Below are positions 1-7,691 of a stretch of DNA of 64,000 bases, piece after piece. The stretch spans positions 62,001 through 126,000 of the forward strand of contig JACJZP010000002.1 in assembly GCA_020635535.1 (NCBI GenBank), read 5' to 3'. Origin of the DNA: Flavobacteriales bacterium (GTDB taxonomy: Bacteria > Bacteroidota > Bacteroidia > UBA10329). Position 1 is the stretch's first letter; each line of letters starts with the position of its first letter. Below the pieces are notes generated by a model. The model was not told the origin of the DNA, searched no databases, and saw only the letters and a list, made by a program, of their open reading frames with translations. A program made the position numbers and the translations under genes.

Positions 1-639
1 TTTGATGTTGTTCTTGCGCGCAAACCAGAGAATGGCAATTGCTGCGCAGATCAATCCTCCCAAAAAGGAGAGGCCACTAAAGGAAATGAGTGCTCCAACG
101 GGATCGGCCATCAGATCATCCCAATTCTCAAGATTGTGAAAGATCTTGGCGCCCAAAATGCCAAATACAGCAGCCAAAATGGTAATGTTGCCCACCTGCT
201 GATAAGGATGTGTCAGCACTTCCACTTCTCTTGGTTCTCCGGTTACCTTACGGTCATCCCAAAGGCGCATACCTACCGAAATGGCCGCTCCCAGCAGACC
301 ACCTAATAGATTTCCTTCGGTGGAAAGGATGAAAGCTTGTGGATTCAATACAACCGTATCGAAATCAATGGCAATGGCCAGGAATTTGAAGCCAATGAGA
401 AAGCCTATAACTCCTGAAGTGAGTAGTTGGACAGGGGTTGACTTCACACCGATCCACATTTTTTTTCGCATTGCGGTAAGCAGACCTTGTTGTTCCTTTC
501 GCTTCAGTTCAGACTTAAGGTCAATACTGGCAGCAAGGAAAGCCAATGCTACCATTAGCCCGAAACTCTGCACCAGCTTGAATGGAGGAATGGCAATTCC
601 TGTGAGGTCAAGTACAAGGTCATACAGCGTTGGATACAT
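1..639 (-). CDS. lgt: Prolipoprotein diacylglyceryl transferase-like protein, copy 1 (partial, 3' end outside window)
   Basis: Reading the minus strand from the ATG at 637-639 gives 213 uninterrupted codons running off the window edge. The N terminus (MYPTLYDLVLDL), the LSTEGN segment, AKIFHNLENWDDLM and the GLSFLGGL motif closely match the complete Lgt-like protein encoded just upstream at 718-1896; by eye about half the residues are identical. Lgt moves diacylglycerol from phosphatidylglycerol to the lipobox cysteine of prelipoproteins in the inner membrane. Several hydrophobic segments are visible, as expected. The family signature (GRxG...) would lie beyond the missing end, so activity of this copy cannot be judged. 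The 78-base gap between copies and the shared strand suggest tandem duplication and cotranscription. Confidence 0.85.
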   Translation of the reverse strand, partial: MYPTLYDLVLDLTGIAIPPFKLVQSFGLMVALAFLAASIDLKSELKRKEQQGLLTAMRKKMWIGVKSTPVQLLTSGVIGFLIGFKFLAIAIDFDTVVLNPQAFILSTEGNLLGGLLGAAISVGMRLWDDRKVTGEPREVEVLTHPYQQVGNITILAAVFGILGAKIFHNLENWDDLMADPVGALISFSGLSFLGGLICAAIAILWFARKNNIK

Positions 640-717
640 CTGTTCCTTTTGGGTTTGCGGGTGCAAAGATGCATTTATTGGCGGGAGTGGTCTCTGACCA
701 ATGTTACTATTAAGTAA

Positions 718-1896
718 CTACCACTTTGCCCAACGCACTCCTACCTTGGGCATGTAGTAAAGGCCCGCGGCACCAGCCAGAATAATAAGCACCGAGATGA
801 TCTCGGCCTGTGTAATGCCACCCAGAATAGGGTATTCGTTATTGATGCGTATCTGCTCAATAAGCAACCGCTCAATTCCCGTTAGCACCAAGTACCACGA
901 CATCATAATGCCAGGGGTTTTCCATCGCTTGCGCATGCTCCACAGAAACCCGAAGATCAGTATGCTCATCAGTATCTCGTAGATAGGCGTAGGGTAGGCG
1001 TAGCCCGTCAGGCTCTCGTACCCGTTACGGGCGTAGTATTCTATCATCCACTCGGTACCACGGTGGGTAGGGTCAAGCACGTTATTCGGGTAATCGTAGG
1101 CCCACGCCCAATCAGGCAACCAACTCAGCCAATCGGGTTTCGGGTTGTCGTTGGGTATGCCCCAGTCACCATCGCCAGCTATCTGGCAGCCCATGCGCCC
1201 GAAACCGTACGCCATGGCCAGTCCGGGTACGGCTGCATCTACCAGATGCAATGCCTTTATCTTGTGTTTGCGGGCGTAGTAGATGATCATGGCCGAAGCA
1301 CAGATCAATCCACCAAAGAAGGAAAGTCCGCTGAAAGATGTAAGCGCCCCGATCGGGTCTGCCATCATCTCATCGATGTTCTCCAGATTATGGAACAGCT
1401 TGGCACCACCAATGCCTCCAATGGCGGCCAGTACCACCATGTTGCCCACATGCTCGTTGGCGTGCACTTCTACTTCCACCTCCTTGGGAGTGGTAGTGGC
1501 ATTCTTGCGGTCTAGATACACCATTACGGCAAGCGTTCCACCGCCCAGTATCAGCCCTGCAAACCAGTTGCCCTCTGCCGATAGCATGAACTCGCCAATA
1601 CGCGGGAATACATGATTGAAATCGCTGAGCAGCGGCATCAGTTTCAATCCCAAAAGGAACATGATGGCCGTGTTGGTGACCTTATCGGTAAGGGTTGATG
1701 GTTTTCCTTCCCAAACCTTCTTTTTGGTGGCCTGCAGCAGACCTTCCTTCTCTTTGCGTTTGAGTTCGAGCGTAAGCGTAATGCTGGCAAAGATGAACCC
1801 GCAGGCCACCATGCTTCCGTAGCTCTGCATCATCTGCAATGGCGGAATGGAGATTCCGAAAAGGTCTAAAAAGAGTTCGTAGAGGTTGGGGTACAT
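718..1896 (-). CDS. lgt: Prolipoprotein diacylglyceryl transferase, copy 2
   Basis: The product is a 392-residue polytopic membrane protein. It carries the Bacteroidota form of the Lgt signature, GRMGCQIAGDGDWG (about residues 234-247), and the conserved GLSFFGGL segment. Lgt performs the first step of lipoprotein maturation, attaching diacylglycerol to the lipobox cysteine at the inner membrane. The window encodes several SSC-lipobox lipoproteins that would be substrates. It is longer than E. coli Lgt (291 aa), mainly because of a charged insertion after the first membrane segments (LKRKEKEGLLQATKKK), as seen in other Bacteroidota. The start MYPNLYELFLDL aligns exactly with that of copy 1. 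It lies 26 bases from the mtaB stop, on the same strand. Confidence 0.92.
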   Translation of the reverse strand: MYPNLYELFLDLFGISIPPLQMMQSYGSMVACGFIFASITLTLELKRKEKEGLLQATKKKVWEGKPSTLTDKVTNTAIMFLLGLKLMPLLSDFNHVFPRIGEFMLSAEGNWFAGLILGGGTLAVMVYLDRKNATTTPKEVEVEVHANEHVGNMVVLAAIGGIGGAKLFHNLENIDEMMADPIGALTSFSGLSFFGGLICASAMIIYYARKHKIKALHLVDAAVPGLAMAYGFGRMGCQIAGDGDWGIPNDNPKPDWLSWLPDWAWAYDYPNNVLDPTHRGTEWMIEYYARNGYESLTGYAYPTPIYEILMSILIFGFLWSMRKRWKTPGIMMSWYLVLTGIERLLIEQIRINNEYPILGGITQAEIISVLIILAGAAGLYYMPKVGVRWAKW

Positions 1897-1922
1897 GGTT
1901 GATGGATTTGCGGTTGGGCAAA

Positions 1923-3284
1923 TTAGCTATTTGTATCGCTGACGAAGGAAGCGTCTTCACGAATGATAGACCCCTCGTTCCTCGGGGAAACAACTGGTAA
2001 TCCTTCAAAAATGGAATCCATTCCTAAACGTTCCAAACGCGTTTCAACGATGCGGCCACTAAGATTGCCATCGAACGGAATGCGCACCCGCAGATAATTG
2101 TCCGTATACCCGAACATGAAACCGTCCTTTTCCTCATGCTCAAACAGCACAGGGCGCGTGGTTCCTACAAACGGTTCGTAGAAGGCGTGCTTCTTCTTTT
2201 CGCTCAGAATGGTGAGCATACGGTTGCGTTGTCTGCGTTCAGAAACGGGTACAACTTCATCCTTCACGCGCACGGCCGTGGTATTCGGTCGCTCCGAATA
2301 GGTGAACACGTGCAGGTAGGAGATGGGCAACTCGTTCAGGAACGTGTACGTTTTCATGAATTCCTCCTCGGTTTCACCGGGATGACCCACAATAACGTCC
2401 ACACCGATGCAAGCATGCGGCATTACTTCTTTGATGGTCTCAATACGACTGCGGTACAGAGCCGAATCATAGCGTCTGCGCATCTTCTTCAGCATCTCGT
2501 CAGAGCCACTTTGCAGCGGAATGTGGAAATGCGGCACAAAACGGTCAGAAGCGGCACAGAAACGAATGATCTCGTCACTCAATAGGTTCGGTTCGATGGA
2601 AGAGATGCGGAATCGCTCCACATCACCGGGCAGCTTGTCCAACTGCTGTATCAGTTGGTAGAAGTTCTCATCGGTTCCCGCTCCGAAATCACCGATGTTC
2701 ACACCCGTAAGCACAATTTCCTTCACTCCCGTAGCAATCGCTTCTTTGGTGGAGGCCACGCTATTGGCGATGTTCTCGCTCCGGCTTCTTCCTCGCGCCA
2801 GCGGAATGGTGCAGAACGAACAGAAGTAATCGCAGCCGTCCTGTAGTTTCAGGAAGGTGCGGGTTCTATCGTTGGAAGAGAATCCGGGAACGAATTCCTT
2901 CACATCCTTTATCTCACAACTGTGGATGCCTGCTTCCGGCAGTTTATCCAAGTTCTCGAGGTAGCTCACAATATTGAACTTCTCATTGGCACCCAGAACG
3001 ATGTCCACGCCTTCAATGCTGGCAATCTCCTTTGGTTTCAGTTGTGCATAGCAACCGATTACTGCCACAAATGCATTCGGATTGGCCTTCAACGCCTGTC
3101 GAACGATGTTTCTGCATGTGGCATCTGCCTGGTCCGTGACCGAACAGGTGTTGACGATGTAGACATCGGCCGCCTCTTTGAAATCCACGCGCTGATACCC
3201 CGCAGCGATCAATTGCCGCGCAATGGTGCTGGTCTCCGAAAAGTTGAGCTTGCAGCCGAGTGTATGGAATGCTACCGTTCGCAT
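1923..3284 (-). CDS. mtaB: tRNA (N6-L-threonylcarbamoyladenosine(37)-C2)-methylthiotransferase MtaB
   Basis: This radical SAM methylthiotransferase converts t6A37 to ms2t6A37 in tRNAs that read ANN codons. The N-terminal MTTase domain shows HTLGCKLNFSE, VNTCSVTDQAD and IGCYAQ, whose three cysteines bind the auxiliary 4Fe-4S cluster. The radical SAM motif CDYFCSFC (CxxxCxxC) follows near residue 155 of the trimmed protein, and a TRAM-like segment ends the protein. I set the start at the ATG at 3282-3284. The reading frame extends to 3356, but the extra residues are not MTTase-like and overlap the repeat arm beginning at 3352. Length (about 453 aa) is normal for the family. The gene lies upstream of, and codirectional with, lgt. 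Confidence 0.93.
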   Translation of the reverse strand: MRTVAFHTLGCKLNFSETSTIARQLIAAGYQRVDFKEAADVYIVNTCSVTDQADATCRNIVRQALKANPNAFVAVIGCYAQLKPKEIASIEGVDIVLGANEKFNIVSYLENLDKLPEAGIHSCEIKDVKEFVPGFSSNDRTRTFLKLQDGCDYFCSFCTIPLARGRSRSENIANSVASTKEAIATGVKEIVLTGVNIGDFGAGTDENFYQLIQQLDKLPGDVERFRISSIEPNLLSDEIIRFCAASDRFVPHFHIPLQSGSDEMLKKMRRRYDSALYRSRIETIKEVMPHACIGVDVIVGHPGETEEEFMKTYTFLNELPISYLHVFTYSERPNTTAVRVKDEVVPVSERRQRNRMLTILSEKKKHAFYEPFVGTTRPVLFEHEEKDGFMFGYTDNYLRVRIPFDGNLSGRIVETRLERLGMDSIFEGLPVVSPRNEGSIIREDASFVSDTNS

Positions 3285-3351
3285 TTGGGGCGCAAAGGTA
3301 CTGATTAGTGTGTAGGGGCGTATTGCAATTAGTGACCAGTAGAAGTTGGTC

Positions 3352-3423
3352 GTCATGCTGAACTTGTTTCAGCATCTACATGGCCAATCAAGTTTTCAGA
3401 TTCTGAAACAAGTTCAGAATGAC
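3352..3423. repeat. Inverted intergenic repeat (26-bp arms), probable terminator
   Basis: Left arm 3352-3377 and right arm 3398-3423 are near-perfect reverse complements (two mismatches) built on the core CTGAACTTGTTTCAG, separated by a 20-base loop. The core resembles a short repeat often scattered between Bacteroidota genes (from memory, not searched). It sits between rluE and mtaB on the same strand. The hairpin could end transcription or protect a 3' end. The right arm overlaps the last codons and the stop of the pseudouridine synthase gene. Confidence 0.8.
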
Positions 3424-3995
3424 ACGGATTTCGGATATATCTCCTGAACGTCTCTTGGCTGCATGTCGCCCAGTAGAATGTTCCCAATCCGCACCCGCAC
3501 CAATCGAAGGGTAGGAAAACCAACAGCTGCCGTCATCTTGCGCACCTGACGGTATTTGCCTTCTGTCAACGTGATGGAAACCCAAGAGGTCGGACCATGC
3601 CGCTCATCGCGGATTTTCTTGCCACGAGGTGGGAGCGAAGGGGTGGTTTCAATTCGCTCCGCCTTACATAGAAGTGTTGTGTAAAGTCCTGATTCCGAAG
3701 ATATTGTAACGCCTGTTTGAAGTTGTTTGATAGCCTCATCTGTGATGATGCCATCCACCTGTGCCCAATATTCCTTTTCCACCTTTTGGCTGCGGATGTA
3801 CTCGCTGAACTGGCCATCGGTGGTCAGCAGCAGCAATCCTTCGGATGGTTCATCCAATCGACCAATGGCCATGGTTCCTTCTGGGAAATCGAACAGCTCA
3901 CCCAGCAGCTTCTTGTTCTTCCGCTTGGTCTGGTTGGTTTGGAACTGCGAGAGACAGCCGTCTGGTTTATACAGCGCAAAATGGCGGTGTTCCAT
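3414..3995 (-). CDS. rluE: Pseudouridine synthase, RluE type (RsuA/RluB/C/D/E/F superfamily)
   Basis: The 193-residue protein has the catalytic motif GRLDEPSEGLLLLTTDG (about residues 45-61), with the conserved aspartate of the RsuA/RluE branch. KEYWAQVDG and the C-terminal EGKYRQVRKM and LVRVRIG motifs follow. There is no S4 domain, which fits RluE, the enzyme for U2457 of 23S rRNA in E. coli. In the family it isomerises one uridine of rRNA. The final residues (SVSF) and the stop codon are written by the inverted repeat at 3352-3423, so the native C terminus may have been altered by repeat insertion. The start abuts the stop of the upstream ArsC fusion (shared base 3995). Confidence 0.88.
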   Translation of the reverse strand: MEHRHFALYKPDGCLSQFQTNQTKRKNKKLLGELFDFPEGTMAIGRLDEPSEGLLLLTTDGQFSEYIRSQKVEKEYWAQVDGIITDEAIKQLQTGVTISSESGLYTTLLCKAERIETTPSLPPRGKKIRDERHGPTSWVSITLTEGKYRQVRKMTAAVGFPTLRLVRVRIGNILLGDMQPRDVQEIYPKSVSF

Positions 3996-5170
3996 TACTC
4001 AACGTGGCTGAAGAGGTACAGCATTTCGGTGGCTATCTGCCTGCTGCGTGCTTCGTAAACCTCGGCTTCTTGCGGTGTGCGGTCAGACAGTTTCGGGTCT
4101 TCGTAGGTCAGCTTGTAGCGCACCTCGGCTCCGGGCACGATGGGGCAGTTCTCATCGGCATCCGAACAGGTCATCAGTGCTGCAAAACCTTTCTGCGGAT
4201 TGGCCGCATGGTCGTATTTCTTCGAGAAACAGTCCAACGCACCCACTTCATCCGAAAAGCGAATGATGTAGCGCGGATTCGTACCGACCGTGCCATCGAT
4301 CTTCAACCCTGCTTGCTTGAGGGTTTCTACCGCACGTTTGGCAAAGCTCGTTTCCTCTGTTCCACCAGAATAGCAATGCACATTCCGAACGCCATAGTTG
4401 GCAGCCGCCACGGCCGCCCAAACCTGCGCCAGCTGGCTTCTTCGGGAATTGTGCGTGCAGATGAAGATGAGGTTCACCGTTTCCTGCCGTGCATGTTTCT
4501 GCGAGATGTACCGCGCTACATCTTCCAATTCTTTCTTCCGCGAAGCAGAAATGGTGTTGAATTCATGCAGACAGCTGAGAACATAAATGTGAACGTCCTG
4601 AAAAAGCTGCACTCGTTTTGCAGCAGGTTTAGCAGCAGGGGTAGGCGTGGCTTGCATCCGTTTCTGTGCCAACAAGTACTGCCGCTCAATGGAGCGCGCC
4701 TGACTTTTCGGTAACACGATCAGCAGCAAAAACGGAATAATGAGCACGAAGAACATGATGATGACGTACAGGACGACCAACATCAACAGGCTGGTTCCGA
4801 TCATGGACCGGATCTGATCCATGGTCATCATGCCAAAGTTTTCCATGTTCAGTGCGCCACCTTCAACGAGAAATCCGTACATGGTAAGTACCAGAAGCAA
4901 GGCGGGACCTAAAGCGGCAACGGCCATGAATCCCCAATTCACTTTCACCATGTATTTCCACATGTACCAGCTTTCTGGTAGCGTGGGCTTCTCAGGCGAT
5001 TGCTTGGCCTCTGCGTAGCGCCAGTAGCCCAATCCCACAGCGGGGAAGAAGAGTAGCCAAAGCAGCACACGCGGTTCCTTGGGTCCTTTGGTTCGCACGA
5101 GATACAGTATGGTCAGCACAATCCCGACCAGCACGTTGTAGATCAAATACGAAAACAGGGTTTCGGTCAT
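3995..5170 (-). CDS. Membrane protein fused to thioredoxin-type arsenate reductase (LMW-PTP fold)
   Basis: The protein has 391 residues in two parts. Residues 1-155 hold about four hydrophobic segments, with a charged stretch near 50-75. A basic, Ala/Pro-rich linker (160-188) leads to a complete Bacteroidota-type low-molecular-weight phosphatase/arsenate reductase domain (about 190-391). That domain shows the P-loop CTHNSRRS (Cys238, Arg244; CX5R), TCSDADENC with Cys335 and Cys342, and YEDP with Asp358. The Cys-Cys-Cys pattern is that of thioredoxin-coupled ArsC, which reduces arsenate to arsenite. The neighbours arsR and DUF6428 support an arsenic role. I do not recognise the membrane half. 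It is too short and unlike Acr3 or ArsB to be called a pump. Membrane anchoring would place the reductase on the cytoplasmic face. Confidence 0.8.
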   Translation of the reverse strand: MTETLFSYLIYNVLVGIVLTILYLVRTKGPKEPRVLLWLLFFPAVGLGYWRYAEAKQSPEKPTLPESWYMWKYMVKVNWGFMAVAALGPALLLVLTMYGFLVEGGALNMENFGMMTMDQIRSMIGTSLLMLVVLYVIIMFFVLIIPFLLLIVLPKSQARSIERQYLLAQKRMQATPTPAAKPAAKRVQLFQDVHIYVLSCLHEFNTISASRKKELEDVARYISQKHARQETVNLIFICTHNSRRSQLAQVWAAVAAANYGVRNVHCYSGGTEETSFAKRAVETLKQAGLKIDGTVGTNPRYIIRFSDEVGALDCFSKKYDHAANPQKGFAALMTCSDADENCPIVPGAEVRYKLTYEDPKLSDRTPQEAEVYEARSRQIATEMLYLFSHVE

Positions 5171-5183
5171 GCGCTAAAGATAG

Positions 5184-5651
5184 TTAGCAGCAGCCACCGC
5201 CCGGTGTGCAACACGAGGCTTGCGCAGGTTGCCCGATGACAACCTTCGGCTTTTTCTCTGCAACACCACATTTGTCTTTGGCCAGGCAATCGGTCTGCAA
5301 GTTGGTTAGAATGAATGCGTTGCCATCAAATTTCAGTTTGTATGTGCCAATAGTTGAGGTCTGATATTCAACTTCAACTTCTTGATCGGTCAGGCCGAGT
5401 TTCTCTTCAGAAAGTTCGATTATGTTAAGCAATTTCCTAGCCGCCAAGCGATGGTCATGGTCGGTAGCGGACCACAATTGAAAGTTCACAGCCTCATCGG
5501 TTCGTATGGTTCCTCCACAATCGATGAAATGGCGCTTTACACTGCCAACTTCTGTTACGTGAAAATGAGCTGGAACTCGTGTTCCGTCTTCCAATAGAAA
5601 TGTCAATTCGTTCAGTCCTTTCAAGGCCTCTTTTACTTGAGATAGTTTCAT
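5184..5651 (-). CDS. DUF6428 family protein, arsenic operon
   Basis: The 155-residue soluble protein has the features of DUF6428, a Bacteroidota family typically encoded between arsR and the arsenate reductase: a HFHVTEVG segment near residue 28, an RHFIDCGG stretch, and a cysteine-rich tail (ASCCTPGGGCC). The tail, with CC and CC pairs, could bind arsenite or another thiophilic metal; that is inference. No enzymatic role is established that I know of. The gene follows arsR by 51 bases, and that gap contains an operator-like sequence. It precedes the ArsC fusion by 13 bases, consistent with one operon. Confidence 0.8.
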   Translation of the reverse strand: MKLSQVKEALKGLNELTFLLEDGTRVPAHFHVTEVGSVKRHFIDCGGTIRTDEAVNFQLWSATDHDHRLAARKLLNIIELSEEKLGLTDQEVEVEYQTSTIGTYKLKFDGNAFILTNLQTDCLAKDKCGVAEKKPKVVIGQPAQASCCTPGGGCC

Positions 5652-5668
5652 GATTCTGTGATCTTATT

Positions 5669-5684
5669 ATCGGTTTATTGCGAT
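5669..5684. promoter_or_regulatory. Second ArsR operator-like site between arsR and DUF6428
   Basis: ATCGGTTTATTGCGAT shares its ATCG...TATTGCGAT frame with the reverse complement of the site upstream of arsR (6036-6051). Both outer ATCG/CGAT arms are intact, with an 8-base centre. It lies in the 51-base gap ahead of the DUF6428 start, where a repressor could control the downstream genes separately or tighten repression by looping. Assignment rests on similarity between the two sites only. Confidence 0.5.
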
Positions 5685-5702
5685 GAATGATTTCAAATTT
5701 TT

Positions 5703-6032
5703 TTAGCAGCACGAATTTGGAGAAGAGCAATTATTCAGCAGCGCATTCAATTGTTGCTTTGCCAATTCAATTTTATCAGTATTCAGGCAGTAGCAGACTG
5801 TTGCGCCTTCAACCGTTCCCTGTATCAGTCCAGCTTCTTTCAATGCTTTCAGATGCTGAGATACGGTAGCCTGTGCCAATCCGATTTCATTCACGATGCT
5901 TCCACAAACACAGCTGTTCTGTTTGCTCAAGTATTGCAGAATGGCAATTCGGGCAGGATGCGCCATTGCTTTAGCCAACTCGGCAAGGTCGTTCTGCTCT
6001 TTGGTGAACTGATGTGTTTTGGTCAATCCCAT
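5703..6032 (-). CDS. arsR: ArsR/SmtB-family metalloregulator
   Basis: The 109-residue winged-helix repressor has AHPARIAILQYLSKQ, the metal-binding CVCG motif (about residues 41-44) at the alpha3 helix, and the recognition helix segment QATVSQHLKALKEAG. The C-terminal tail NCSSPNSCC adds three cysteines. In this family, arsenite binding to the alpha3 cysteines releases the repressor from DNA. It is the first gene of the minus-strand ars operon. A palindrome 4 bases upstream of its start (6036-6051) and a related copy downstream (5669-5684) suggest autoregulation. Divergent from meaB. Confidence 0.93.
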   Translation of the reverse strand: MGLTKTHQFTKEQNDLAELAKAMAHPARIAILQYLSKQNSCVCGSIVNEIGLAQATVSQHLKALKEAGLIQGTVEGATVCYCLNTDKIELAKQQLNALLNNCSSPNSCC

Positions 6033-6035
6033 TTC

Positions 6036-6051
6036 ATCGCAATATTACGAT
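6036..6051. promoter_or_regulatory. Probable ArsR operator
   Basis: ATCGCAATATTACGAT is a near-perfect 16-bp palindrome (one mismatched pair) directly upstream of the arsR start. ArsR-family repressors bind AT-rich palindromes at such positions. A variant recurs at 5669-5684 inside the same operon. Confidence 0.6.
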
Positions 6052-6059
6052 AATTAATT

Positions 6060-6073
6060 TGATCAGGTGATCA
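6060..6073. promoter_or_regulatory. TGATCA-GG-TGATCA palindrome in the arsR/meaB divergent region
   Basis: Two copies of the self-complementary hexamer TGATCA separated by two bases form a 14-bp site, 40 bases before the meaB start and 28 bases from arsR. It could be a regulator site for either divergent gene. No regulator can be named from the sequence. Confidence 0.35.
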
Positions 6074-6112
6074 AGAATTAAAATTCGCATCTAATTGAGG
6101 TAACTTAGCCGC

Positions 6113-7102
6113 ATGTCCAAGTCCATAGACATTAACGAACTGGCCGAAAAGCTGAATACGGGCGACCGCGTGGCGCTTGGACGTGCCATTACATTGGTGG
6201 AAAGCACGCGGGAAGAGCAATTGGAGCAGGCGGCTGAACTTCTTTCGCTGTGCGCCAGCAAGGTGGGACTAAGCCAACGAATAGGAATCACCGGAGTTCC
6301 TGGAGTGGGGAAGAGCACCTTTATTGATGCGTTTGGTTCGAAACTCACCGCTACAGGAAAGAAGGTGGCCGTATTGGCGGTTGACCCAAGCAGTGATATT
6401 TCTCATGGCAGTATTCTGGGCGATAAGACCCGGATGGAACGCCTTTCAGCCGACCCGAATGCTTTTATTCGTCCAACCGCTGCGGGCGGCTCCTTGGGTG
6501 GTGTGGCCCGAAAAACCCGCGAGACCATCACGCTTTGCGAAGCGGCTGGTTTCGACACCATTCTTATTGAAACGGTTGGCGTAGGACAGAGCGAAACGGC
6601 CGTACATTCCATGGTGGATATGTTTGTCTTGCTGGTTCTGGCAACAGCTGGTGACGAGTTGCAAGGCATCAAGCGCGGCATCATGGAAATGGCCGATGTG
6701 GTCATCATCAACAAGGATGATGGCGAGAATGCCAGTTTTACCAAGTTGGCCAAAGCATCCTACCATCAAGCGTTGCATCTCTTTCCAGCCAAGGAAAGTG
6801 ATTGGACGGTTCCAGTGCTTTCGTGTTCATCTACTTTGGGAAATGGGCTGGATGAGATTCTCTCAACGATTGAAAATTTCTTCAATCACGTTCGTGTGAA
6901 CGGTTATTTGGAAGCCAATCGCTCAAAGCAGAACGGTTACTGGTTACGACAGGCGATTTCAGAGGAATTGAATCACCGGTTTTTCAGCGACCCTGAAACT
7001 GCAACCAAGTTGCAGAAATTGAATTCGGATGTGAACGAAGGGAAGGTCAGTCCGTTCGTTGCAGCACGCGAATTGCTAAAGAACTGGGGTTACAGAAGCT
7101 GA
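6113..7102 (+). CDS. meaB: Methylmalonyl-CoA mutase-associated GTPase MeaB
   Basis: This 329-residue G3E P-loop GTPase chaperones adenosylcobalamin-dependent methylmalonyl-CoA mutase, protecting and reloading its cofactor. Visible motifs: Walker A GITGVPGVGKSTF (about residues 59-71), AVDPSS (Walker B-type region), DPNAFIRPTAAGGSLGG, ETVGVGQSE (switch region) and the NKDD base-recognition motif. The length is normal. A weak -7 box (TAACTTAG, 6101-6108) lies just before the ATG. No mutase genes are in the window. The 3' end overlaps the convergent DUF7935-like gene by 13 bases. Confidence 0.95.
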   Translation: MSKSIDINELAEKLNTGDRVALGRAITLVESTREEQLEQAAELLSLCASKVGLSQRIGITGVPGVGKSTFIDAFGSKLTATGKKVAVLAVDPSSDISHGSILGDKTRMERLSADPNAFIRPTAAGGSLGGVARKTRETITLCEAAGFDTILIETVGVGQSETAVHSMVDMFVLLVLATAGDELQGIKRGIMEMADVVIINKDDGENASFTKLAKASYHQALHLFPAKESDWTVPVLSCSSTLGNGLDEILSTIENFFNHVRVNGYLEANRSKQNGYWLRQAISEELNHRFFSDPETATKLQKLNSDVNEGKVSPFVAARELLKNWGYRS

Positions 7103-7621
7103 CGCGCTTCCGCTTTCAACACATTAATTGCTCCTGAGGTCGGTGAAACTCCAGCCTTGCTTAAAATTTCAAACAGAACACTGCTGAACTGTACACCCGT
7201 GGCATTCTCGCCAACGTTCTGTCCGGCAAGTTCAATCAGTTGATTCACAGCATTTTTACTCTCGTCACTTTGTTCCAAGCTTCAGCCGAAACATAGAGTT
7301 GCTGCGTAAGGTTATGCTCAAATTCCTCACGGATGGTGCGCTGCAATTCGCGTTTGAAAACACCAGCGGTCATGGCTGGACGGTGAACGCGTGGAATCAT
7401 TTGATTCGGTTCAATCCGCTCCAAGAAAAGCACCAAGCGTTCGTACGCTTGCAGGCGTGTCGGTATCATTTCCGACTTGGCACCTGCTTTTGCTTGGATG
7501 ATGGTGATCTCGCGCTGTTCTTCCAAGAACTTCTTCAGTAGGAAATAGGCGGTGGCGAATACAATTCCTGAGGGAACGGTGTATTTCAGGATTTCGAGGA
7601 TACGGAAACGACTTCGTTCAT
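7090..7621 (-). pseudogene. DUF7935-like protein, frameshifted twice
   Basis: Two short reading frames plus an upstream stretch form one protein of about 178 residues. It has an N-terminal membrane anchor (ILKYTVPSGIVFATAYF), the IPTRLQAYERLVLFLERI segment and EEFEHNLTQQLYVSAEAW, then a C-terminal helical part (VNQLIELAGQN). The order and motifs match a Bacteroidota membrane-anchored family that I recall as DUF7935; function unknown. One base is missing near 7612 (after ATG AAC GA) and another near 7262 (AAC AAA GT / GAC GAG). Restoring both gives an uninterrupted frame from the ATG at 7619-7621, and the interval length fits exactly two deletions. This is the first of five adjacent frameshifted genes. 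Confidence 0.7.
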
Positions 7622-7691
7622 TGGTGCAGTTTGAAGTTTACAAAGTTGATGGAGTTGATAAAGTTTACAAGGCTACTGAAAAACATTTGTT

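Noticed and set aside
281..697. Plus-strand open frame of 138 codons over the first lgt copy
   Set aside because: It lies antisense to the partial lgt, whose translation matches its paralog; the plus frame has no family features.
1063..1515. Plus-strand open frame of 150 codons inside lgt copy 2
   Set aside because: Antisense shadow of a clearly conserved membrane protein.
3845..4714. Plus-strand frame of 289 codons across rluE and the ArsC fusion
   Set aside because: It is antisense to two genes with well-conserved motifs, and its own product is Arg/His-rich with no recognisable domain.
3995..5170. Idea that the membrane part of the ArsC fusion is an Acr3-type pump
   Set aside because: About 155 residues with four hydrophobic segments is far shorter than Acr3 (ten helices), and no Acr3 motif is visible.
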